From the NCBI GenBank assembly GCA_017409905.1, contig JAFQRV010000018.1:1-53160 (forward strand): a stretch of 53,160 nt of DNA. Reading direction: 5' to 3'. Origin of the DNA: Bacilli bacterium. Its GTDB lineage: Bacteria; Bacillota_I; Bacilli_A; ML615J-28; CAG-313. The position numbers were made by a program, and so were the translations under genes. Positions 44,144-53,126 of the stretch are shown in pieces; position 1 is the first letter of the stretch; each line of letters opens with the position of its first letter. The notes under the pieces were generated by a model. The model was not told where the DNA came from, did no database searches, and saw only the letters and a program-made list of their open reading frames with translations.

Positions 44144-45391
44144 CTATAGAACTACTCTATCATAGATGGCAGGAGTTAGATAGTTACCATCACTATCAAT
44201 AATACCACAGTAGTTGGTTTGAATTCTAACAACCATTAACACAGTTTCATTTTCGCCATAAAATGGTGTATTTCTCATAGCTACTAATTCATAAGGTGTT
44301 GGATAGTATGTTAATTCATTTTGATTAACTTGAATATTAGTTGTTTTTAGTACTATTTCTACTAAAGAATTTCCTGATTTTTTAAAGAAAGTTAAGAATC
44401 CAGCACCACTATTATAATAATGTTTAGCAGTTAGATTACCTACAAAATCGTGAAAGTATAGTTTTGGATTAATACTATCTTCTAATGCTTCTATTTCAAC
44501 AAAATAGTTTAAATAAGTTCCATTAGTTAATAAATATTGATAGAAGTGAAAAGAACTAATTACTTGACTAGGATCTAAAGAACTATATTTAAAATGAGAA
44601 GGAGCCCCTGTATAAATCAAAGCAGCACCATTGCTAAAGTTTCTCGCAATTTTAAATAAATAATTATCATTAGAATCTTTTAATAATTCGCCTTTAGAGT
44701 TAATATATGAATAATAATATTCACTACCGACAAATCTACCAACTTTTGCGTAACCATCATAAAAAGATTCTACAGAATCATATTCTTTTATTTTATCTTC
44801 AGTAAATAAATTATTAAAGTTTTTATCTAAAAAATTAAAGCGTTTAACTTTGTTACTATCATAATAATGGTATAAAGCATAACCACTACTAAAGTTTTCT
44901 AAACCTTCATAATAAGTATTGTGTAAATAAAAATCACTAATTCTTAAGAAAGAATATAAACCATCTTTTTCTACTCTTAAGTGTCCATCAATAATATAGT
45001 CATATGATCTAACACCATCAGGAAAAGTATAAACAACTTTATTTGAAGTATTGATTAGTTTATAAACTCCCTTTTCTACTACTACAGCATAACCTTCACT
45101 AAAAGGATAAGCTTGTTCATATTTAGGTTTAATTACTTCTTTACCATCTCGGTTAATATATCCACAAACAAGTTTTTGGTTTTTAAATTTTTTAACTATG
45201 ATATAGTCATCAAATCTTTCACCAACTTCTTCATATTTGCTTAAGTCAAAAGTTTCATTTTTGTTGTTTAAAAGGTAGGGTACACCATCTTGATAAACGA
45301 TAGCATATCCATTTTTAAAAGCTTTATTACTATTACATCCAGTAAGAATGAGTAGTAAAAAAACTAAAGTTATTAGAATTCTTTTAGTCAT
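44144..45391 (-). CDS. WG-repeat lipoprotein
   Basis: A 415-residue exported lipoprotein with signal peptide and lipobox LILTGC (Cys about residue 19). Several WG-like repeats of about 50 residues are seen, such as CGYINRDGKEVIKPKYEQAY, each with a G-Y/F-A-x(3)-G core, forming a beta-propeller-like surface. It is first in an operon with two MacB-like ABC fusions, so it may be a binding or docking subunit for them. AAGAGGTG precedes the start and the promoter is close to consensus. Confidence 0.85.
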   Translation of the reverse strand: MTKRILITLVFLLLILTGCNSNKAFKNGYAIVYQDGVPYLLNNKNETFDLSKYEEVGERFDDYIIVKKFKNQKLVCGYINRDGKEVIKPKYEQAYPFSEGYAVVVEKGVYKLINTSNKVVYTFPDGVRSYDYIIDGHLRVEKDGLYSFLRISDFYLHNTYYEGLENFSSGYALYHYYDSNKVKRFNFLDKNFNNLFTEDKIKEYDSVESFYDGYAKVGRFVGSEYYYSYINSKGELLKDSNDNYLFKIARNFSNGAALIYTGAPSHFKYSSLDPSQVISSFHFYQYLLTNGTYLNYFVEIEALEDSINPKLYFHDFVGNLTAKHYYNSGAGFLTFFKKSGNSLVEIVLKTTNIQVNQNELTYYPTPYELVAMRNTPFYGENETVLMVVRIQTNYCGIIDSDGNYLTPAIYDRVVL

Positions 45392-45413
45392 ATTACACCT
45401 CTTTATTCAATAT

Positions 45414-45442
45414 ATTATAACAAATCTTCATTGATTATGCAA
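45414..45442 (-). promoter_or_regulatory. Promoter of the lipoprotein-ABC operon
   Basis: Minus strand TTGCAT (45442-45437), 17 bases, TATAAT (45419-45414). It lies 23 bp before the lipoprotein start. Confidence 0.7.
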
Positions 45443-45469
45443 TAAAAAAAAGAAATAGGAGGTAAAAAA

Positions 45470-46198
45470 ATGGAGTCAATTATTTTAGCTGGTGGAAAAG
45501 GAAAAAGAATGAAAGGGAATACACCTAAGGTATTAATTGAAGTAGAAGGGATACCTATAGTTAAAAGAGTATTAAATGCATTAAGTAATGAATACATCAA
45601 TAGGACGATAATAGTTGTTGGCGATAATTTTGAAGATATTCAAAAAGAGTTAAATGGTAATATTACTTATGCATATCAAAGAATACCTTTAGGTACGATG
45701 GATGCTTATGTTCAAGCACTACCGTATGTATCAAAAAAATGTGTGATCGTAGCTCCTGCTGATATTCCATATTTAGATAAAGACATAATTAAAGATATTA
45801 TTGAATATTATTACCATAATAATATGAGAAATTTACTTATAGGAATGAGAGTTATCAATCCATATGGTTATGGTAGAGTTATAGTAAGTAATAAAAGAAT
45901 AAAAATAGTAGAAGAAAAAGATTGTACAGATGAAGAGAAAAAGCAAAACATTATAAATACTGGTATTTATATATTTAATGTGGAAGATGTTTATCCTTAC
46001 TTAGGACAATTACAAAATAAAAATAATAATCAAGAATATTATTTAACGGATTTTATTAATTATTTATCAGAAAATAAGTTATTAGGTTCCTTGGTTTTCC
46101 CAGAAAATTATCATTTGAAAGGGGCAAATGACTTGGAAACTTTAAAGATTTTAAGTTATGAAAATGATAATGAAAACACTTTCAAAAAAAATTATTAA
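45470..46198 (+). CDS. Sugar-phosphate nucleotidyltransferase (GlmU N-domain-like)
   Basis: A 242-residue protein of the nucleotidyltransferase superfamily: the ILAGGKGKRMKGNTPK signature at the N-terminus, a PLGTMDAYVQA segment corresponding to the GlmU sugar-binding loop, and APADIPYLD carrying the metal-binding Asp. It lacks the C-terminal left-handed beta-helix acetyltransferase of full-length GlmU, so it is a stand-alone uridylyltransferase-like enzyme; UDP-GlcNAc pyrophosphorylase is the best guess. AGGAGG precedes the start. It is divergent from the lipoprotein operon. Confidence 0.83.
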   Translation: MESIILAGGKGKRMKGNTPKVLIEVEGIPIVKRVLNALSNEYINRTIIVVGDNFEDIQKELNGNITYAYQRIPLGTMDAYVQALPYVSKKCVIVAPADIPYLDKDIIKDIIEYYYHNNMRNLLIGMRVINPYGYGRVIVSNKRIKIVEEKDCTDEEKKQNIINTGIYIFNVEDVYPYLGQLQNKNNNQEYYLTDFINYLSENKLLGSLVFPENYHLKGANDLETLKILSYENDNENTFKKNY

Positions 46199-46307
46199 AA
46201 TAAAGACAAAGAAATAAAGAATGTAGTATAATATAAATGCGTGGTTTTTATTTGATAAACAAACATTATTAAATCGAAACTCTTAGAATTTATATTAGGA
46301 GGAATTT

Positions 46308-48359
46308 ATGAAAGAATATTTAGGTAGTCAAATCCGTAACGTGGCTTTATTAGGACACATGGGTTGTGGTAAAACAAGTCTTGCGGAATCAATGCTTTTT
46401 TTAGGTAAAGGGATTGCTAAAAAAGGTGAAGTTGAAAGAAAGAATACGGTTTCTGACTATTTAACAGAAGAACAAGCTAGACAAACTTCATTATCAACTT
46501 CTTTAATTCCTGTTGAATGGAATGGTTGTAAAATTAACATTCTTGATACTCCAGGTTCAGAAGAATTCATTGGGGAAATTGACAATGATTTATCAGTAGT
46601 TGACGGTGCTATCGTAGTTATTGATTCTACTAAAGGTGTAGAAGTTGGTACAGAAAGAGTTTGGGAAGCTTTAAGAGAAAGAAATATCCCTACAATTATT
46701 TTATTAAATAAATTTGATAAAGAAAATGTTAAACCAGGACAAGTATTAGAATCTGTTAAAGGTTTAAGTAAAGCAGCTGTTCCTGTATGTTTACCAATTG
46801 GTGCTGAAGCATCATTTAGAGGCTATTTAGATGTAGTTGGCAAAAAAGCTTATATCGAAGGTAAAGAAGCTCCAGTTCCTGCTGAATATGCATCTAAATT
46901 AGATGATTATATTATGGAAGTTAGCGAAGTTGTTGCGGAAACTAGTGAAGAATTATTAGATAAATTCTTTGGTGGTGAAGAATTAACAACTGAAGAAATC
47001 CGTGAAGGTTTAAAAAATGGTGTTGCATCATGTGATGTATTCCCAATCGTTGTTGGTTCTGCTATTAAAGATTTAGGTGTTGAAAATTTATTACAACTTA
47101 TTTGTGATTTATTACCAGCAGCTGATGCTAAAAAGACTATTAAAGGTCAAAATTTAAAAACTAATGCTGAAGAACAAAGACCAGTAAGTGATGATCAACC
47201 TTTCTCTGCATTCGTATTTAAAACTATTATTGACCCATTCCTAGGTACAATTAACTTCTTAAGAGTTAATAGTGGTACTACTAAAGGTATTAGTGAAGCC
47301 TTTGTTCCAAATTCAGATGCAACTGCAAAAATTGGTCAATTTATCACTTTAGCTGGTAAAAACCAAATTAACGTTGATTGCTTCCATGCTGGTGACATTT
47401 GTGCTGTTACAAAAGTTGGTGAATTAGCTACTAGCTATTCATTATGTGATCGTAAATCTCCAATTAAATATCCTGTTGTAGAATTACCAACTCCTATCCT
47501 ATATGTTGCGGTTGTTGCTAAAACTAAACAAGATGAAGATAAGATTTCAGGTGCTTTACAAAAACTTAATATTGAAGACCCATCATTTGAAATTAGACGT
47601 AATCCAGAAACTACTCAATTATTAATTGGTGGTCAAGGATCAACTCACTTAGGATACATTTTAGAAAAAATGAAAAATATGTTTAAAGTAGAAGTTGAAA
47701 CTTCTGATCCTAAGATTGTTTATCGTGAAACTATTCGTAAGACTGGTTCAGCTCAAGGTCGTCACAAGAAACAATCTGGTGGTGCTGGTCAATTCGGTGA
47801 TGTTTGGATTCGTTTCGAACCAACTGAAGAAGTATTTGAATTTGCATCAGAAGTAGTTGGTGGATCTGTTCCTAAAAACTATTTCCCAGCTGTTGAAAAA
47901 GGTTTACAAGACTGCTTAGAACATGGTCCATTAGCTGGATTCCCAGTTATTGGTGTTCGTGCTGTATTATATGATGGAAGTTACCACCCAGTTGACTCTA
48001 ACGAAATTTCATTCAAGATTGCAGCTTCACTTGCATTCAAGAATGCTGTTCCAGTAATCAAACCAACTATCTTAGAACCAATTATGGAAGTTAAAGTAGT
48101 TGTTAAATCTGATTATGTTGGTGACGTTATGGGTGATATGAACAAACGTCGTGGACAAGTTATGGGTATTGACCCACTTCCAAATGGAAAACAACAAATT
48201 ACTGCAACAGTTCCAGAATCTGAAATTACTAAGTATGCTACTGACTTAAAAGCAATGACTCAAGGTAGTGGTCGTTTCGAACGTCATTTTGTAAGATACG
48301 ATGAAGTTCCAGAATTCTTAATTGATAAGATTATTGCAGAATATAAGAAAGAAAATTAG
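46308..48359 (+). CDS. Elongation factor G-like GTPase (paralogue type)
   Basis: A 683-residue translational GTPase with EF-G order: GTPase domain, domain II (about 300-390), III, IV and V. Its G1 motif is GHMGCGKT (16-23) rather than the AHIDAGKTT of canonical EF-G; G3 is DTPGSEEF rather than DTPGHVDF, so the catalytic His is replaced; G4 is NKFD. Domain IV begins with GGAGQFGDVW. This matches the EF-G-2 or EF-G-like group seen in many Bacillota. Role is unknown; it may act under stress. The GGAGG ribosome site is clear and a leader of about 70 bases precedes it. Confidence 0.9.
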   Translation: MKEYLGSQIRNVALLGHMGCGKTSLAESMLFLGKGIAKKGEVERKNTVSDYLTEEQARQTSLSTSLIPVEWNGCKINILDTPGSEEFIGEIDNDLSVVDGAIVVIDSTKGVEVGTERVWEALRERNIPTIILLNKFDKENVKPGQVLESVKGLSKAAVPVCLPIGAEASFRGYLDVVGKKAYIEGKEAPVPAEYASKLDDYIMEVSEVVAETSEELLDKFFGGEELTTEEIREGLKNGVASCDVFPIVVGSAIKDLGVENLLQLICDLLPAADAKKTIKGQNLKTNAEEQRPVSDDQPFSAFVFKTIIDPFLGTINFLRVNSGTTKGISEAFVPNSDATAKIGQFITLAGKNQINVDCFHAGDICAVTKVGELATSYSLCDRKSPIKYPVVELPTPILYVAVVAKTKQDEDKISGALQKLNIEDPSFEIRRNPETTQLLIGGQGSTHLGYILEKMKNMFKVEVETSDPKIVYRETIRKTGSAQGRHKKQSGGAGQFGDVWIRFEPTEEVFEFASEVVGGSVPKNYFPAVEKGLQDCLEHGPLAGFPVIGVRAVLYDGSYHPVDSNEISFKIAASLAFKNAVPVIKPTILEPIMEVKVVVKSDYVGDVMGDMNKRRGQVMGIDPLPNGKQQITATVPESEITKYATDLKAMTQGSGRFERHFVRYDEVPEFLIDKIIAEYKKEN

Positions 48360-48364
48360 TAAAG

Positions 48365-48402
48365 AAAAACTCCTAACATTTGTTTGTTAGGAGTTATTTT
48401 TT
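48365..48402. terminator. Bidirectional terminator after the EF-G-like gene
   Basis: Stem AACTCCTAAC / GTTAGGAGTT (48368-48377, 48386-48395) with T run; convergent with the NUDIX gene. Confidence 0.88.
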
Positions 48403-48909
48403 TATATTTAGTAAGTAATATTGGAAGGCTATAATAGTTTTCATATTAAATAAAGAATTTACTTTGTTTAATTCATCCTTTATTTCTTCAAAAGTATACC
48501 AGACTAATTCAATCTTTTCATCTTCATCTTGTTCTAAAGGATCAACTATTAAATCAGTTGCATAGAAGAAGTGAACAACTTCATCACAATAAGCAGGTAC
48601 TGGATATAATGAATAAAATAAATCAAGTTTTTTAGCTTTAAATCCTGTTTCTTCTCTTAATTCTCTATTTGCGGCATCAAGGGGAGTTTCTGCTTCGTCT
48701 ATTAAACCTGCTGGAACTTCTAAGGTTTCTTTCATTATACCATATCTTAATTGTTTTACTAAAAGAAACTTATTGTCTTTTTCCACAATTATACATACTG
48801 CTGGAGCATGTTTTAAAACATCTCTTTTGTATGTCTTATCATTAATCTCTATTTCAAATTGATTAAGAGAAAAAATTGGTCCATTATATAAAGTTTTATT
48901 GTTTTTCAT
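48394..48909 (-). CDS. NUDIX hydrolase, ADP-ribose pyrophosphatase-like
   Basis: A 171-residue hydrolase of nucleoside diphosphate derivatives. The Nudix box GLIDEAETPLDAANRELREE (then TGF) carries the metal-binding glutamates; the context KRDVLKHAPAVCII fits ADP-ribose pyrophosphatases (NudF/YqkG type). The start at 48909 overlaps the upstream amidotransferase gene by 14 bases, so it is translated by coupling; an upstream in-frame ATG at 48945 would give 12 extra residues but lies deeper in that gene. Substrate range cannot be fixed from sequence. Confidence 0.88.
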   Translation of the reverse strand: MKNNKTLYNGPIFSLNQFEIEINDKTYKRDVLKHAPAVCIIVEKDNKFLLVKQLRYGIMKETLEVPAGLIDEAETPLDAANRELREETGFKAKKLDLFYSLYPVPAYCDEVVHFFYATDLIVDPLEQDEDEKIELVWYTFEEIKDELNKVNSLFNMKTIIAFQYYLLNIKK

Positions 48910-49582
48910 TATGATATTTCTTTGCTTCAAGACAGAAGTAATCAAAAATAATATTAGATTCTTCAGTAAATAATCTTTCTGGATGCCATTGAAGAGCTAA
49001 GATTGGTAATTCTTTATGCATAATAGCTTCAATGATTTCATGATGTTTAAATAAGACTACAAAATCTTCAGGAATTTTGTTTGCTGCTTGATGGTGATAA
49101 GAATTAATAACAAAATTATCTTTAAAATTTTTACAAAATTCATGAGTCATTTCATTATGAACTAAATGAGTATGTTCATATTCGTCATGTTGAAGTCCAG
49201 CTTTTTTAATATCTTGGTGAAGAGATCCACCTAAAAAAACAGTAATTGATTGTAAACCACGACAAATACCTAAAAGCGGTTTTTTGTATTTTAAAGCATG
49301 CTTAATTACTTTTTCATCTAGTTCATCTACACTTGCATCAATTCCTTTACTATCAGTATTTTCTTCATTATAATACTTAGGATCGATATCGTCGCCTCCT
49401 GGAATTAGAAATGCATCACATTCATAAAGTAATTGTTGTAAATTAGCATCTTTTAAAGGTAAAATAATAGTACTTACACCTCTTTCAATAAATGGTGTAA
49501 TATAATTATAGTTTACCTGCACTTTATAATTACTGCCAACAAACTCTGTTCTTGGCACAATTCCTATTAATGTAGTTTTCAT
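48896..49582 (-). CDS. Class I glutamine amidotransferase-like hydrolase (PuuD type)
   Basis: A 228-residue peptidase C26-family enzyme, like gamma-glutamyl-gamma-aminobutyrate hydrolase PuuD. Motifs are PGGDDIDPKYY, nucleophile Cys in LGICRGLQ, and LQWHPERLF with the catalytic His and Glu. The start at 49582 is chosen because GGAGG lies just before it; the longer frame from 49666 adds a hydrophobic stretch without a ribosome site and is unlikely. It is followed by an overlapping NUDIX gene. No putrescine-pathway genes are next to it, so the substrate may be another gamma-glutamyl compound. Confidence 0.85.
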   Translation of the reverse strand: MKTTLIGIVPRTEFVGSNYKVQVNYNYITPFIERGVSTIILPLKDANLQQLLYECDAFLIPGGDDIDPKYYNEENTDSKGIDASVDELDEKVIKHALKYKKPLLGICRGLQSITVFLGGSLHQDIKKAGLQHDEYEHTHLVHNEMTHEFCKNFKDNFVINSYHHQAANKIPEDFVVLFKHHEIIEAIMHKELPILALQWHPERLFTEESNIIFDYFCLEAKKYHNEKQ

Positions 49583-49660
49583 ATAAGCCTCCAATAAAAA
49601 TGATAATATATTATAACATATTATTAATTTTTTTTCAAAAATAAAACTATATAAGAAGAG

Positions 49661-49689
49661 TTGCAAAAAAAAGAAAGTTATAGTATAAT
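49661..49689 (+). promoter_or_regulatory. Promoter of the P-type ATPase gene
   Basis: TTGCAA (49661-49666), 17 bases, TATAAT (49684-49689). Confidence 0.7.
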
Positions 49690-49731
49690 AGATATAATGA
49701 AAAAATATAAAAATATCAAGAGGTCAAAGAC

Positions 49732-52293
49732 ATGGCTAAAAATAATAAATATTTGAATGAAGAGGTTGTTATCGAAAGATTTCACCCAGATTTTGAAACG
49801 GGTTTAACTAATACACAAGTAGAAGAAAGAAAGAATCAAGGGCTTGTTAATAAAGTTAGTTCAGGAAGTAATAAAACAATACTATCAATATTTGTTAAGA
49901 ATATTTTTACGTTCTTTAACATTATGTTTGTATTTATTTCTATTCTTTTGCTTAGTGCTAAAGCTCCTTTAACAAATTTCTCATTTTTAATTATAATTAC
50001 AGTAAATACAGTAATTGGAATTATTCAAGAAATTAGAACTAAATTAACGATAGATAAATTATCATTAGAAGCAGCACCAAATGCTACAGTTGTTCGTGAA
50101 GGTGAAAAACTAGAAGTTAAATTAGGAGAAGTAGTATTAGATGATATTATCTTTTTGTCTCCTGGTAAAGCTGTGCCAACAGATTCAATTTTAGAGTTTG
50201 GTGAAGTGGAAGTAAATGAGTCACAACTTACAGGTGAATCTATACCTGTTCGTAAAAATGTAGGTGATACACTTTATTCAGGAAGTTTTGTTGTTTCTGG
50301 TAATTGTTATGCATATGTTGAGCGTGTTGGTAAAGATAATAGTATTGAAAAAATTGCTTCTGCTGCAAAAGAATATAGTAAACCTAAATCAGAGATTATG
50401 AAGTCTTTAGGTTATTTGCTAAAGTTTGTAAGTATTATCTTTGTACCAGTTGCGGTAATATTATATTCACAAAATGAAGCTCACAATTGGAGTAGTGGAT
50501 TCTTCCCAAAAATTGGTGATTTCTTTAATAGTTTTGTTAATCATAGCACAACTTATTCTCAATCAATTTTATCAACATCAAGTGCATTACTTGGAATGAT
50601 TCCTTCAGGTTTAATTCTTTTAACAACTGTAGCTTTAGCAGTAGGTGTTAGAAGACTTGCTAAACATAATACTTTAGTGCAAGATATTTATTGTATTGAA
50701 ATGTTGGCCCATGTTGATGTTTTATGTTTAGATAAGACTGGTACTATTACAGATGGAACAATGACTGTTACAAGATTTATTGAAATGAAACGAAATGAAT
50801 ATAATGTTTCAGACATTGTTAGTTCAATGAATAGTGCTTTACAAGAATCTAATTCAACATCTAAAGCATTAGAAGCTTATTTTGGTTTTGGTAAGAAATA
50901 TACACCAGTAGAAATTTTAGCATTTTCATCTGAAAACAAGTATAGTGCTGTAACTTTTGAAGAAGTTGGAACATTCATTCTAGGGGCACCAGAATTTGTC
51001 TTAAAAGGGCATTTTGATAAAGTCGCAGAACAAGTAAATGAATATGCTAACCAAGGTCTAAGAGTTTTAGCACTTGCTCATAGTGCTTTACCACTTAAAG
51101 ATGGTAAAATTCAAAAAGCCGCAAAATTAGTAGCTTTAATCTTAATTGAAGACCAAATCAGAAAAGAGGCCTATGATACTATTAAATACTTTAGAGAAAA
51201 TGGCGTTCAAGTTAAAGTAATTTCTGGTGATAACCCAGTAACTGTATCTGAAGTTGCAAGAAGAGTTGGCATTCAAGATGCTGAAGATTATATTAGTTTA
51301 GAAGGTTTAACTGATGAAGAAGTAGCGCAAGTTGCGAATACTTATACAGTATTTGGTCGTGTTAAACCAAATCAAAAGAAGATTTTAGTAGAAGCTTTAA
51401 AGAAGTGTAAACATACTGTTGCGATGACAGGTGATGGTGTTAACGATATTTTAGCATTAAAAGAAGCAGATTGCTCAATCGCTATGGCATCTGGTTGTGA
51501 TGCTGTAAAGAATGTAGCACAACTTGTACTATTAGATTCTAACTTTGCATCAATGCCTAAAGTTGTAGGTGAAGGTAGAAGAGTTATTAATAATATTCAA
51601 CAAACTGCATCTTTATATCTTGTTAAAACATTATTTACAATGATTATCGCAATTCTTACTATGTCAGGATTCTTAAGAGCATTTTCCGGAAGCAATGCAT
51701 ATCCATTCTATCCATCTCAATTAATGTTAATTGAAATGTTTGCGATTGGTATTCCAAGTTTTATTCTTGCATTACAACCTAATAAAAAACGCGTTGAGGG
51801 TAATTTTTTAATTAACGTTATTCGTAAATCTTTACCGGGTGCACTAACTATCGGTATTCAAGTATGTATTACATATGTAGTGTCACGTGCTTTAGGATTT
51901 AGTAGAGATGAAATTTCAACAGTAATCATTTTCTCCGCAACATGTACATGCTTATTAGTACTTTATATGGCATGTCTTCCATTTAATAAGTGGAAGGTTG
52001 CAATGTATGCTTTCTTAGTAATTTGTTGCGTGAGTTTATTTACTTTATCTTCAACTGGTGTTCAAATTAAAGATTTATTTGGAACTGGATTTAATTATAA
52101 TTTCCAAGAAGAATTTAGTTTTATGCCATTAATCAAAAAGATTACAGTGGATGGTAAATCATATTATGATGCTAATGCATTACTACTTGCAATGTCATTA
52201 TCAGCCATCTCTTATGTAATAATTATTGTTATCAATTCTATTCTTTCTGTAATTGATAATATCTTTAAACGCAAAAAAGAATCATTTAAATAA
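49732..52293 (+). CDS. P-type cation-transporting ATPase (CtpE-like)
   Basis: An 853-residue membrane ion pump. Phosphorylation Asp 334 lies in DKTGTITDG; TGES at 167-170 is the actuator loop; TGDGVND and the hinge follow. Membrane helix 4 reads GMIPSGLILLTT, with Ser in place of the Glu of the PEGL motif that binds Ca2+ in SERCA-type pumps. Ten hydrophobic segments are visible. No N-terminal metal-binding Cys domain is present, so it is not a heavy-metal pump. Substrate could be Ca2+, Mg2+ or another cation. It is monocistronic with its own promoter and terminator. Confidence 0.9.
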   Translation: MAKNNKYLNEEVVIERFHPDFETGLTNTQVEERKNQGLVNKVSSGSNKTILSIFVKNIFTFFNIMFVFISILLLSAKAPLTNFSFLIIITVNTVIGIIQEIRTKLTIDKLSLEAAPNATVVREGEKLEVKLGEVVLDDIIFLSPGKAVPTDSILEFGEVEVNESQLTGESIPVRKNVGDTLYSGSFVVSGNCYAYVERVGKDNSIEKIASAAKEYSKPKSEIMKSLGYLLKFVSIIFVPVAVILYSQNEAHNWSSGFFPKIGDFFNSFVNHSTTYSQSILSTSSALLGMIPSGLILLTTVALAVGVRRLAKHNTLVQDIYCIEMLAHVDVLCLDKTGTITDGTMTVTRFIEMKRNEYNVSDIVSSMNSALQESNSTSKALEAYFGFGKKYTPVEILAFSSENKYSAVTFEEVGTFILGAPEFVLKGHFDKVAEQVNEYANQGLRVLALAHSALPLKDGKIQKAAKLVALILIEDQIRKEAYDTIKYFRENGVQVKVISGDNPVTVSEVARRVGIQDAEDYISLEGLTDEEVAQVANTYTVFGRVKPNQKKILVEALKKCKHTVAMTGDGVNDILALKEADCSIAMASGCDAVKNVAQLVLLDSNFASMPKVVGEGRRVINNIQQTASLYLVKTLFTMIIAILTMSGFLRAFSGSNAYPFYPSQLMLIEMFAIGIPSFILALQPNKKRVEGNFLINVIRKSLPGALTIGIQVCITYVVSRALGFSRDEISTVIIFSATCTCLLVLYMACLPFNKWKVAMYAFLVICCVSLFTLSSTGVQIKDLFGTGFNYNFQEEFSFMPLIKKITVDGKSYYDANALLLAMSLSAISYVIIIVINSILSVIDNIFKRKKESFK

Positions 52294-52319
52294 AAAGAAC
52301 CATTTGGTTCTTTTTTTTG
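52291..52319 (+). terminator. Terminator after the P-type ATPase
   Basis: Stem AAAGAACCA / TGGTTCTTT with T run of eight. Confidence 0.85.
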
Positions 52320-52382
52320 TGTTTTTATCTAAACAAATAATAAATTATTACGTATTATAAAATAGATTAAGGAGGGGAATGA

Positions 52383-53126
52383 ATGGAAGTAATTAAACTT
52401 AATCATATTTATAAAACATTTTATAATGAACAAGGTTCGTTAAATGTTATTGAAGACTTTAATCTTATTGGTAATAGTGGAGAGATCATAGGAATAGTTG
52501 GCCCATCTGGTAGTGGTAAATCTACGATATTAAACATTATATCTGGATTACTTAAAGTAACCAAAGGTGAAGTACTTTTGAAAGGTAAAGTAGGCTATAT
52601 GTTTCAAAAAGACTTATTGATGGAATGGCGGAATATTTATAATAATTTATTAATTGGTTTAGAACTTAATAAGACTAAAAGTCCCTACGCAATTAATAAA
52701 ATGGTAAATTTAGTGGAAAAATACGGTTTGAAAGAGTTTTTATATAGTTATCCTAAAGAATTATCGGGCGGAATGAGACAAAGGATTTCTTTAATAAGAA
52801 CACTTTGTGTAGAACCAGATATTTTACTATTAGATGAGCCATTTTCTGCTCTTGATTATCAAACAAGACTTTCAGTTTGTGAAGATGTTTATAAAATTAT
52901 TAAGGATCAGAATACTTGTTCAATACTAGTTACTCATGATATTGGGGAAGCTTTATCAATGTGTGATAAAGTAATAGTATTATCTAATAGACCTGCAAAA
53001 GTAAAAAAGATTTATGATGTTAAGGACATCTTTAAAGATATAAATTCTCCAATTAAAAGAAGAAGTCATCCCCTTTTTAGTCAATATTTTAATGAAATAT
53101 GGCAGGAAATGCGAGGTAATCAATGA
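52383..53126 (+). CDS. ABC importer ATPase (nitrate/sulfonate/taurine or thiamine-precursor type)
   Basis: A 247-residue ATPase: Walker A GPSGSGKST (40-48), Q-loop VGYMFQKD, signature LSGGMRQR, Walker B ILLLDEPFSALD and the switch VTHDIGEAL. The short form with MFQKDLLMEWRN and the C-terminal HPLFSQYFNEIW match the SsuB/TauB/ThiZ group. GGAGGGG precedes ATG 52383; an overlapping ATG at 52379 is closed at once. Its TGA overlaps the ATG of the next gene (ATGA). The substrate (aliphatic sulfonate, taurine, nitrate or HMP) cannot be fixed without the binding protein, which lies outside. Confidence 0.88.
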   Translation: MEVIKLNHIYKTFYNEQGSLNVIEDFNLIGNSGEIIGIVGPSGSGKSTILNIISGLLKVTKGEVLLKGKVGYMFQKDLLMEWRNIYNNLLIGLELNKTKSPYAINKMVNLVEKYGLKEFLYSYPKELSGGMRQRISLIRTLCVEPDILLLDEPFSALDYQTRLSVCEDVYKIIKDQNTCSILVTHDIGEALSMCDKVIVLSNRPAKVKKIYDVKDIFKDINSPIKRRSHPLFSQYFNEIWQEMRGNQ

